Shown one piece after another: positions 1 to 11,735 of a DNA stretch of 64,000 nucleotides. The stretch spans positions 1,794,782-1,858,781 of the forward strand of contig OY482860.1 of assembly GCA_960531495.1 (NCBI GenBank), written 5' to 3'. A program made the position numbers and the translations under genes. The stretch's first letter is position 1; every line of letters starts with the position of its first letter. The notes under the pieces are model-generated. The model was given only the letters and a program-made list of their open reading frames with translations, was not told the origin of the DNA and searched no databases. This DNA comes from Zeus faber (taxonomy: Eukaryota; Chordata; Actinopteri; Zeiformes; Zeidae).

Positions 1-564
1 TTTTTTTTTTATCACTTAGGAATCTTCTCGTTATAGTCTCAGCGTCGATGTAGATGCCAAGTGTTGCTCGGGCCGCGTGGAATGGAAAATGCTGCCTCAT
101 ACAAACAGCTCAACGTTTAGTGCCACATTTTCCCCCACTTCCCTGAGTTCAAAGATGACTTGCTGGACTTTATATCCGTTATGATACTATCCTTTAGGTC
201 TTTATCTCTGAACCGTTGAGCTGATGAGTCATTTCCAAAGCTTGCAGAGTAGGATCACTTCAGCCCGATACACCAATTGCATCAGCCCGGAGGAGTGACT
301 TTCATTTCAGCGCTCATGAAACATTTCCAGGAATTAGTCAAAGGAGATGGGTGGATTCCTGTGGTAGGTCATGTCTCATTGCAAAATTTTTACCTGATAT
401 GAATTCTCAAAACAGTTTTAAAGTTGAATCTTGTTAAAAAAAAAAAAAAAAAAAAGACCCCAACTGACTTTTAAAGTTTAAAGATGTATTCATTTAATCT
501 GTATTGTAATGCTCCATTGCTGTGGAGTGTGGAGGGAAACCCAACCGGTCAAGACTCTACCATG

Positions 565-645
565 TGCTCTGCCATGAGAACTGAATTCCATAGATGGCTA
601 CTTCAGTGTATCGTCTATGGGCTCAGTTCTTTTGGTGTGGCGCAA
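565..645 (+). ncRNA. mir146: microRNA precursor, miR-146 family
   Basis: Positions 575-597 match miR-146 and, as far as I recall, are identical to zebrafish miR-146a; the seed GAGAACU begins at 576. About 16 bases later, 614-634 (TCTATGGGCTCAGTTCTTTT) is complementary to the 5' arm with a few bulges, giving a typical hairpin whose lower stem continues as GCC at 571 against GGC near 639. miR-146 is induced by NF-kB and represses adaptor genes such as TRAF6 and IRAK1. The position just upstream of SUFU agrees with human 10q24, where MIR146B lies close to ACTR1A and SUFU. Whether this is the a or the b fish paralogue cannot be settled here. Confidence 0.93.
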
Positions 646-1320
646 GTTTGTCACCATACAAGATGGCACCCAAAGATCCAAATGAAATACATTCATATGA
701 TCTTTGTGGGCGACGGGAGAGTAAAAGTTCATCCACTGATTGGGAACATGAGATGGGCTTAGACCTTCCCGAGACGGTTTAGTTTCACCCTTTGGATCAT
801 GTGTGGAATATGTATATTGTTTCTTGATAAATGTTGAGTAGTCATTGATTTCACATTTTATGTGATGTTATTGAGCAAAGATATTATATTGTGTATAATG
901 TAAATGGCATGATTATATCAAATATTCTTTGACAAAATGTCTACCTATACTGGAGCTCAAGAGAAACTGAACTGGAATTGAGAATTGTGGCATTTTGTAC
1001 TGACATTCCGTGATTGCTTGTGTTCCAAAGAACAAATGCCTATTTTTTGTCTGTAGTCATAATGTCTGACCTTAAACTCGTGGCATAGAATAACAAATCA
1101 AAAAGAGATTTTCCCCACATGAAGTTAAGGCGAGTATTAACATGGTCATTTCCTTCTCTCCCTTTCTCTGCTATTGTGCCATTTCCCCACCCCTATGCTA
1201 AAAATGTCCTTGAATTTACAATCCTGGTGTGCTTTATAGGCTTGTGGTTGGTCCATTACAATGACTTTTTATTTTACAGCACTTCGGTCATCCGCTGATG
1301 TATTAAATTTACTTTGTATG

Positions 1321-1330
1321 AATAAATAAA
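1321..1330 (+). terminator. Polyadenylation signal of the miR-146 host transcript
   Basis: Two overlapping AATAAA hexamers lie about 700 bases downstream of the miR-146 hairpin on the same strand. No + strand coding gene ends here, so the inferred user is the pri-miR-146 transcript. Confidence 0.5.
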
Positions 1331-1345
1331 CATATACAACTTCAA

Positions 1346-2280
1346 CCTACCCATAAATGTGTTTCATTTCGACACAGCTAAAAGCATACAGGGGAAGCTT
1401 CCTCAAGTTTATTTTAACATAATTCCTGTTATGACCTCATATTTCTGGGAACCAGGAGTAGTTGATATGTCTTGGTGATCGTGGAAAATAATGATTCAAG
1501 TGGTTGAAAAAAGAAAATACATCCTAAGAATTTTAGTTTGATACAATTACAATTATTAGTTAAAAGTATCATAACTTAATTTAATGTAAATTAATTTCTA
1601 AACTTATTATAAACAAATTCACTTTTATTGTAGGAGTAGCTGAATTATAGAAACGTTCCCACCCAAACATACTTTGCATGAATATGAATATACTGTATGT
1701 TGCCAACAATCCATACTTCTCTGAAAAACAGAACAAAACGTTAAATCACGAAACTATTCCCCCTGGCAAAATATTAAACTATTAAACTATTACCCTTCCA
1801 TGTTATCTCACTTTATGATTTATTAGAGTAAGAGAAACACACAAATAGAAAAGATAAAAGATCTCTCATGAACAACTTATTTTTTATCAAATTACTTGAT
1901 ATTGATTGACAATGTGTTGTAGTTCCATTGTGAGGCGTGCGATATGAGCATCAACTACACTAAAAAAAAAACTTTATTTTCATACACAAGGAGAAACTCT
2001 TAATAGTTTCCATTTAAAAGTATCAGTTTGCTGATAATAAAAAAAAAATGAAGATAAATTTGGATATTAGTCTGGACTCATCATGAACAGAATATACATA
2101 TGACTTATGACATATGACAAATTCATAGTTTGGCAGATTTTTTGGGCTTTTTGACTGAATTTTAAAACTACCACAACATCTTTTTCATCACACAAAAACA
2201 TAAACTACACAAGTTTGTTCATTTAAAAAGCATGGCCCGACTGCCTTCTATTTGATTGACACTTTTTTCAACTAATCATC
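1346..2280. other. AT-rich intergenic sequence, no gene seen
   Basis: This region between the probable pri-miR-146 end and the SUFU promoter is AT-rich, with homopolymer A runs. I see no long reading frame, RNA gene or recognisable repeat in it. Confidence 0.6.
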
Positions 2281-2561
2281 GCTCTTTGTGTGTCGCTTTA
2301 AATCAAAGGTAACTTCTGATTGGACGATCTACCCGTCACTCAGGGAAATGGCCTCCGCCGTTTGGCCAATGATTAGCATTTCGCAAGGACTGAGCAACAG
2401 GCTTTGCCTCTGTTGAGCACAACAGCACGGTCGGATAAACAGTTTCTCGTAAATCAACATTACCGTAAGACGGTCAAGTCGTTATTAATTTAGTTATGCC
2501 TTGTCTGTGATAGTTTCGGCCGAAAGATAGGTGACTTTACGCTGTTTCTCAAGGTGTTAGC
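2281..2561 (+). promoter_or_regulatory. SUFU promoter and 5' UTR
   Basis: GC content rises just upstream of the SUFU start codon. Two CCAAT boxes are visible: ATTGG at 2319-2323 (reverse) and CCAAT at 2366-2370 (forward), the paired NF-Y arrangement common in TATA-less housekeeping promoters. No TATA box is evident. The transcription start is not fixed by the sequence and probably lies between 2400 and 2500. Confidence 0.6.
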
Positions 2562-5500
2562 ATGGATGAAGTGCGGCCTAGCAGCGGCGCTCAGGGCCCC
2601 GGCCTGGCGTCGCTCTTCCCTCCCGGACTGCAAGCCATCTACGGGGAGTGTCGCCGCCTCTACCCGGACCAGGCCAACCCGCTCCAAGTCACAGCGATTG
2701 TTAAATATTGGTAGGTATTAAATATTAAGAGACATCGCTAGGAATTCCTCCATCCATACGTCTAGATGTCTCGTTTTCGCGAAGTTAATGACTCCGGGGA
2801 TCTTATTCACGTTACTTTACTTTCATACACTTTCATGTTTTTAATCTAACTACGTAGGATTTAATGATCAATAAGTCTGATGGCGTAGGTTTAGGTGGTG
2901 AATGACAAAGAAAGCAGCTGATGGTGTTTGACATCACAAAAATATGAATTTAATGTTCCTTACACAGTGCTGATGTGTTTTATATATGTGTGGAAAACTC
3001 GCACAGCTTCCTACCTTTGACAGTGTGAGTCGTGGATACAGAGGTTTATTGTTTATTCGTTCGTTTTTTAGCTTTATTCCATATTGGCGATTTCTTTCAA
3101 TGTTTATTCCGCCGCTCGAATCCAAACAATAGGCGATTCGCCCGTTGTTTTGGAGTGAGCCGCCGCTACGCCGCAATTCCCCTCCAGCAGTTGTAAACAA
3201 ACAGTCTTTCTGCGTGTGCGTCTATCTTCTTGCAGGTTAGGAGGCCCGGACCCTTTAGACTACATCAGTATGTACAGGAACGTGGGCAGCCCGGGCCAAG
3301 ACATCCAGGAGCACTGGCACTATGTCAGCTTTGGACTGAGTGACCTGTACGGGGACAATAGAGTTCATGAGTAAGTATACAGGCTTGGCTGTGAGTCCAC
3401 AGAGACTGGGAGTGTCTCATCAGTTGTCTCATGTACAGATCGTTAACATTTGTCATTGGGATGTTTCACTGATAAGTAAACTTACAATTAATGTGATTCC
3501 ACTGAGCGGAGTTAGGCCGCTAACCAGCTTAACATTCAATAACATTCAGCTTGTTCTTCTCTTTTGCATTAAACATTGTTCTGAACCAATGGACCAGTGG
3601 TTGGCTTATACCTGATGTTTGCCCAGAAGAGGAGAGAGCTATCACAAAAAACTGTTTATTTGTCTTATATGCTCTGGCATGCTATACATGCAGCTTCATG
3701 ACCTTCATTTTTTATTTACATTGGCTTTAAAGTTGGATGAAGCCATTACTATTCATGGTCTGTCCTGAAGTTAAAGCCTGAAACCTAAAACATTAGCTTT
3801 ACGTATAACCCCTTTGTTTGAGCTGGAGTTTTAAGCAGAGGTACACTTAAGAAACACTGTCAGCAGAATACTCAATAAGAACTCAATAAGAAATCGGTGG
3901 TGAAAGAAGCACAAACTCGACAGTGAGAGTAGTGGCTTTGCTTTACATAGATGTGGGGAAAAAAAATTAAAAATAGTGATCTCAAACTCACTCTAATTTA
4001 TTTACAGTACCGGTGTGTATGTAATGAGGGTTTGAAAATAAATAAATAAATAAAACTAGGGCTGCCCCTGAAAGTAATCATCAGTCGGAAACACATCAGT
4101 GGACTGGGATTCTTCAAGTCAAGCAGTAGTGTTTTTTTGTTTGTTTTGTTTTTATTTTGTCACTGTGCATTACAATCACAGGATAAAACAGAAGCCTACA
4201 AAAATGCACAGGGATGACATTTCAATTAGAAATTATAAATACCGGGAATCATAAATATATATTTTTTATGTGTGACTCAAACACGGCTCTCCGTGCACCC
4301 TGATTGCGGACAGCCGTACCCCTTCCTCCAAATAAAATAACAAAAAACAGTGTAGGGGCGAGGTAAGGGGGAACGGGGCATGACTCATGTGGGTATCGTT
4401 AAGATGTTAATGGTACCACTACTCTTACCAATACTACTTATCGATTCGGTACTTTAGCGGTACTCTTATTGGTTATCTTTAAGAGAAAAACGAAAACAAA
4501 TTAAGAGCAGAATTAAGACTGCTTTATTTGCTGCGCATTACACATGGTGATCAGAGCGCCGCGTGTGTGTGCGCTCGCGCCAGGAAGAGGGAGACAGCCC
4601 CACCCCCTCACGCATATCTCTGGTGATGAAGCGGGAGAGATGTCGCTTCTAATAATAGGGAAAATGCTTCTTAGATGAATATCTTAATCTTATTGCAAGT
4701 TAGAAACGGGTTGTATAGCCTAAATAAATAGAAAAACAATTTTTCTTAATTTCTCCAATACTGTTAACAGTACCGGTAATGTCAGAGTTTATTGATACTA
4801 CGTTCTCTAATAATGTAGCCCCAGGGCCCATTTAATACCGGGTCTCGGTACCCAACCCAACCCCCCCCAACGTGCCCCGATTGTTACAGCTCCGGAAAAA
4901 AACAAGCTTGTTGACCCGGGAAAAGGAGGAGGTTGAGTGACCCAGAAAGGGAGGTTGCAGTCCGTCCCCTGCCATGACACAACAGCCTTTGGACCAATCG
5001 CGACAATGGGAGCTCTCAGAACGAGAAAAGGACACAATTTTCCTCAAGGGCTTGCGCTGAGAACACTGCAAGAACCCAGATCACCGCGGCACTTTGTTCT
5101 TATCTTGTTCTGAAGGCGTCTTTTTGGTCAACCTTCTGCTTCTCTTTAAGTGCCTTACCTCCACCTTTATGGAGGCACAAACAGAGTCGACCACCTACGG
5201 AGACTCAATGTTCTTTTCTATTGTGATGTGACGTCCTGTTGATTTTGACAAGCTGAGGTCACAGCACACACAAACAGAAGGGGGAAGAAGAAGACATTGT
5301 TGTTTGCTTTACACACATTCACTGTTTGCTTCCAAGTCTCCACCTCTGTAGTCTGCAAAGCAAATTGTTCTACTGCATTCACCTGTTATGTATGGCCCTC
5401 TGAAGTAATATTTTTAAATACAACATTAATTATTTGGAGAGATGATACACTCACCAGCCTTTATATTGCGTTCTGCCATATTAATTGGTTAAATTAAGAT

Positions 5501-8500
5501 TGAAATCTTGGATATAACAAAATGCAATAACAATTATCTTTTCAATCAGTTTTATGCAGCCCTTGTTCTCAAGTAGCGGTGATTAAAAGTGTAGATTAAC
5601 TTAAAAGGAATTTGTTAATCCAGCAGATCATTTTTAACAAGACGCTGTGTGCTCTTCTGTCTGCGTTCCAGATTCACAGGGTTGGAGGGACCTAGTGGGT
5701 TCGGCTTTGAGCTCACCTTCCGACTCAAGAGGGAGGTGGGAGAGACCGCTCCCCCTACCTGGCCAGCGGAGCTCATGCAGGGCCTGGCTCGCTATGTCTT
5801 CCAGTCTGGTAAGTTCTCACATTGTTTAATGTTACATTTTGAGGCGTTGGGTTTTGGTTGCCTGCATAATGTCATCATCATTCTACCAGAATGTTTTGTC
5901 TGTACATTGCCGTAATAGTTTTTCATCAACCCTTTTCCTTGCTATGTGGCAGAATCTAGTTATGTAGTTGCCTATTAAAAGTTGTATATCTTGGTTAATT
6001 TACCAACTGTTTGTTAATAAATGATTTATGTGCGCTCGTATTCCCAACCTGGCTGCTGTAGCCATGCCAACAAAATAGTTCTTTCCCACAGTTCAGAATG
6101 TGGGCTTTTGTAAACATTGGCTATGTAGTCACGTGTTTCATCAAGAAATTGGTGAAGATAAAAGTGTGCCTCCGAGAACAGGCATAGGCCTTATGTGTAG
6201 CCCCCATTTTTCTTAGCTTTGCAGGCTCTCACAGGAAATCCTCCCTTCCCCTCGCTCCCTTTCGCCCACTTAATAAATGATTATATTTGTACAAGTACAA
6301 AACAAGGGCATTGTTGCAGTGTTAGTCATTTGGGGATGTGGGTCTCTGTGGCAGAGAAATATAAAGACAATGAGCTGCTAAGTTCCCTTAAATATTCTAG
6401 CTGCCTGTGTAATATATACATTAAATGTTTGTTGGGAGGGAGGTTGACAATCAAGCAGGGAGAGAGGACAGTCTCTCTTCAGGTCCCCCCCCTGCCCCCC
6501 TCCTGTACTTCCCAGCTGGGGTCAATTTGCGTGTGGGTGGGCCGGACTGGGCCCCTGAGCTGGATGAATGCTGATTCATTGCCATATCTCCCCTCTTTGA
6601 GTTTTCTCTAGCTTTACTAAGTGGATGTTGCCTCCTAGGCAGATAGACTCCATACACATAAACCCTCCATATCTTTTTAATTATCTCTTCCTCTTAAACC
6701 ATTCTAACATTTTCTCAAAACATTCTGCTCTTTGTTGGGTGTTGGACAGTGCGTCTCCTGGCAGTGGTGCCCCTGTATTCTACAAATATTTGATTTCCCT
6801 TTTTTTCAATTTTCAATAAATTCTGTGATCTGGGATTTTATTTTAAATTGCATCTGCCTGCCTTGTCAACAGAAAACACATTTTGCAGTGGGGATCACGT
6901 ATCGTGGCACAGTCCGCTAGACAACAGTGAGTCCCGTATCCAGCACATGCTGCTGACAGAAGACCCACAAATGCAGCCAGTTCAAACCCCCTATGGCGCA
7001 GTCAGCTTTCTCCAGGTGAGGAAACGTCACGCATTGGGCATTTATTTTGATATTTTTCCCCACATATGAGGTCTGCTCAGATGAATTTGAAGACTTTTTT
7101 TGGTAGGACGAGGAATCTGTACCTTGTGGTAAAACAGGCATTTTCATGAAGAGGTATTGATTTGATTGAAAGAGCATTCTGCACCCTTACAGCCCTCCCT
7201 CACACACCAGTGCCTACTCTTAAAGTTGGGCCTATTATGCTCCTTTTCAACAAGTTAATATAAGTCTCTGAGGTCCTCAAATCAACAAGGGGTCAACTGA
7301 GATTATGCCTTCCAGCCATTCTAATGCCTCTAACCCATCCTTTTCCAGGACTGTCTGTTTTGTGGGTGGCGGCACCCTCCTCAGGCCCCTAATTCTGTGA
7401 GCCAATGGAGTTTGACCACAAGTTCCAGGTTCTGTGAGCCAGTGGGATTAGTACTTCCGAATTCCGTTGTATTTACTTCATAAACTTGGACCAACTTGGT
7501 CCACGCAGTGGATCAACTTTACCAACAATACACAATTATTTTGAAAATACTTACATTTCCATCATCTGCAGTTTTGTCACGGAAAATTGGTATTAATTCC
7601 TCTTTCTTTTAAAGGATGGTAATGTTCTGCTGGTCTCAACATTCCCGCCCAGCGGCTGGTCTGTGCAGCCAACAACAGAGCACTTCCCATGCTTAGCCAC
7701 CAGACCTGCTAGCGTTGGTGCTCAAGCTGTGGGTGGAGTTGCTTAGAGGGAGGGCGGTTGTAATTCTGCTGAGGCCCAACATGATGTAGGGTTGGGAGAC
7801 CAATCTGAATGGCATGTTTTGAAAAAGACAGCTCACAAAAAACTGAATGGGCTGTTTTATTTCACAGTTTGTGTGTTAGCAGGCCCATCAGAGACCAAAT
7901 GTATGCACGCACTGAAAAAAGTGAGTTTTTCATAATAGGTTTACATCTAGCCATTTAGCAGACACTTTTATCCAAAGCAACTTACAAGGGAGAATAACAT
8001 TCAAGCTACATTGCGACGGAGACATTAGTGTAACAATAAATACTGCTAGGTAGTGCTAAGTAATTGTAGGTTAGGAGAGGAGGTACTCACTGAAGAGCTG
8101 GGTCTTCAAGTGCTTCTTAGAGGGAGGGAGGTCCCTGCTCTGGTCATAGGTCCTCTTTAAAGAATTTTGAGCAGCGTAAAACATCACTGTGATACTCTCC
8201 CCCGCTCTCGTATTCACCCATTCTCACACATTGGTCAATTACAATGAATGAGGTCAGAATTCCAACCATTCATAATAATGTGAAGGCAGAACTGACAACC
8301 ACCTAAACCTTTGGACAAAATGAGATGATCTGGATCAGTATATGTGGAAGGGGGGCAGCTAGTGCTGGCACAATTGTTACATAACCGATTTGAGAAATGT
8401 GAAAATGTTGCAACAAATGTGATTTCACTGTGTTTCCATCAGTTGAGCATAGGAAAATTAACTGGACAAAACTATTACGATGTTTAGGGCTAAATAATGG

Positions 8501-10072
8501 CTTTTCTATAAGTGTGAGAGTTATTACACTACTATAGACTTATTTTCTCATTGTGACCCAAAGTATGAATAAATGTATTCATCCTAATTCTTTGATGAAA
8601 ATGATTTATCACCGAATATTTCATGATCGTGATCGCTCATGTAAATAATGATGTCCATTCATCTTTGAAATAAGCACCTCATGATGATGTTTTCACAACA
8701 GGAACTTAAGTAACCTGTCTGGAGAAAGTTGTCCATTGAAGGGATCAAAGTAGGACAGAAATTGTGAATCTCACCCTTACCTTATTGTAATAATGAGGAA
8801 AATTCTGTTCAAATGTGCTAAGCATCCATCAGAAGGACGCTATGGTCCTCTAGAGGCAATCTCAAACTTGCAAGGCTATGCTAAATATTAGCCCACATGC
8901 TCAAAGGACCTCTGCCTGTTCCTGTAGATTGTGGGTGTGTGCACAGAGGAGCTGCAGGCCGCCCAGCAGTGGAATGGACAGGGAATCCTGGAACTGCTGC
9001 GTGGAGTCCATGTGTGAGTGGAGCTACATGGACATATACACCAACATTTATTTTTTTGGCTTTTTAAATGGCATTTGCGGGTAGAAAATATGGTTACATT
9101 GAAAATAATGCATCAGTAACTAAACACTTGGTATAATGGGGCTTAACTTTAAGATCGCATTAAGGGATGTATATATGTGTATACTGTATGTATGGATTAT
9201 TTCCTGTGTGCAGTGCCGGTGGTCCTTGGCTGATAACTGACATGAGGAGAGGGGAGACCATTTTTGACATTGATCCACACCTACAAGTAAGGCTTTGTTA
9301 ACTCCTGCTTAACTGTAACTGTCCGCTACTCCTGCTCCTCCACTTAGCTGCATTTGCTCAAAGAGATAAACATTACTTCTTATGCGGCTGCTACGTGTTT
9401 GTGTATAATAATTTATCCATAGCTAAATCTATCAAGACTCTTGTGTTTACATAGACACACCAACCATGCCCCCCCCTTCCCACACACAAACAGCTGGAAA
9501 ATTTTCTCCCACAGCTACCAAAAGTACAAATACTATCAAGAGATATTGTAGGACCTTAGCTCTCAGCCTACTATAGGTGCACTTCCACCCTCAAACATGT
9601 TCATAAACTCTGATATTCATACACACATAAATTGAATATGAGTCTTTCCTTAACATCTGACACCTATCATGAAATGTAACCATGGGCAAAACCCTGGCTT
9701 TCAGTACAAAAATCACCAAACCTGTTGTTTCGTTCCTCGCCCTGCAGCATCCTGCCACTCCAGAGGCACATTAGAATCACATTCTGTGAGCTAGTGTTGA
9801 TGATTGCGTTATGTGTGTTGCTCATCCAAGCAGGAGCGCGTGGACCAGGGCATTGAGACTGAGGGCTCTAACCTGAGCGGGGTCAGTGCCAAGTGTGTGT
9901 GGGATGACCTGAGCCGACCGCCAGAGGACGAAGAGGACAGCCGGTCCATCTGCATCGGATCGCAGCCACGAAGACTCTCAGACAAAGGTGCGCTTAAGTC
10001 CCTGAGAAGCAGTGAGCCAATTCAAAACTGCCTTTAATACCATGCACAGAGAGGGGGCAGTTCAGGCCTCTC

Positions 10073-10171
<99 letters not shown>

Positions 10172-11683
10172 TCAACAGATACAGAGCAGATCAGGGAGGC
10201 CCTGAGAAAAGGACTGGAGTTCAACAGCAAGGCAGCATTGCCGCCGATCAACAGCCAGAGGCACGGACACGAGAGGCCCCAGTGAGTGTCCACGTCCAAA
10301 CACCCTGTCCAAATTCAATGCTTTATGCTAAAACTGTATTAATACTATTGCGCTTGGAAAAATTCTGTGGTATTCGATAACAAATTTATACCCAAGTAGT
10401 TCATCTTCTCGGCATCAGTGAGCCAAGAATTTATGTAATTTTATTTTAAAAAGCTACAGAGATCTGTTTATTTTAAATCTATATTAATCAATATATTACA
10501 TTTCAAAACAATACACAGCCCACCTCATAAGCACACACACACTCCGACCTACTCACCTTGGTTCACCTGAGCATACGTTTGCGTCAGCTTAATCTTCTTC
10601 ACTGTGGGTGTCGCTTCACCGAGCCCAGCATCTCATCTGTTCTCCTGCCAGCTGATTAGCAACCAGGCAGGCTGTAGGTTCCTATCAATTGCAATCATGT
10701 TAGACTGTCATCTTCAAGGTAGCAGTATCAGAGATAAGAACACCCTTAACAGGAAGGTTGTTTTTTTTTTTTATGAAACCGCCAACCTCTCTACTGGTAC
10801 TCTTGAAAGTATTCAGAAATCTACGTGATTTCTACTAGTTACTTTGATTTCTACAACTACCTGATACCAAACTAGCGTGACGTGTTCGCCTCAGTTACAG
10901 TTCCATTTTTTTTCTCTCTGCAGTTTCAGGGTATATGAAAATGTTTGGAGTGAATATATAAATTAGTGAACATGGTAAACACACAGCTCCCACAATTTCA
11001 AAATCAGCCTGTGATGTGATTTCATGTTTCCGCTGTCTCCTTTTTCGCTGTCACCTTCTTCCGTCTTTCAGGAGCCGGAAGGACAGTCTGGAGAGTGAGA
11101 GTTCTGCAGCCATTGTTCCACATGAGTTGGTGCGAACCAGACAGCTGGAGAGCGTCCATCTGAAGTTCAACCAGGAGTCCGGCACACTGCTGCCCCTCTG
11201 CCTCCGGTACCATACCTTTTTTGATATACACTCACTGAGGACTTTATTAGGAACACCTGTACACTTAGTTGTTTATGCAATTATCTAATCAGCCAATCGT
11301 GTGGCAGCAGTGCAATGCATAAAGTCATGCTGATAATGGTTAGCAACTTCAGTTAATGTTCACATCAACCATCTGAATAGGAGAACAAATGTTTTTCTTG
11401 GTACACTTTTGGCCCGTTAATACCAATTAATCATTAATGCTGGAAGTAGTCATTAGAAGATGGGTAAATTGGGGCCATGAATTGATGCACATGGTCAGGA
11501 ACAACACTCAAATAGGCTGTGGCATTCAATTGATGATTGATTGGTATTAACGGGCCCAAATCTCAGGCTTCTTCTTTTGGGGCCATGGTAATGGTACGGT
11601 TTCTGTATCTTAATACTTGAGAAAAATAAAAAAATATATAAAAGGTGGTAAAAGTGTTTTTATAGTAGTCTGCCACAAATAAC

Positions 11684-11735
<52 letters not shown>

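Larger units (their letters stand above)
1..1345 (+). other. Probable 3' exon of the primary miR-146 transcript
   Basis: This stretch has no convincing protein-coding frame. It carries the miR-146 hairpin at about 565-645 and ends at a good polyadenylation signal (AATAAATAAA from 1321). In other vertebrates miR-146 is processed from the last exon of a spliced non-coding transcript, so I infer this is the body of that exon. The transcript start and upstream exons would lie left of the window. A poly-A run near 436-455 is the only other notable feature. The strand is fixed by the hairpin and the signal. Confidence 0.55.

Noticed and set aside
484-782. Two frames of 62-92 codons over the miR-146 hairpin
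   Set aside because: They overlap a clear microRNA precursor and have no protein-like features.
9994-10380. Open frames across the (GT)n tract in SUFU intron 7 (Val/Cys- or His/Thr-rich)
   Set aside because: Dinucleotide repeats stay open by chance. The real coding use of this region is SUFU exon 8 only.
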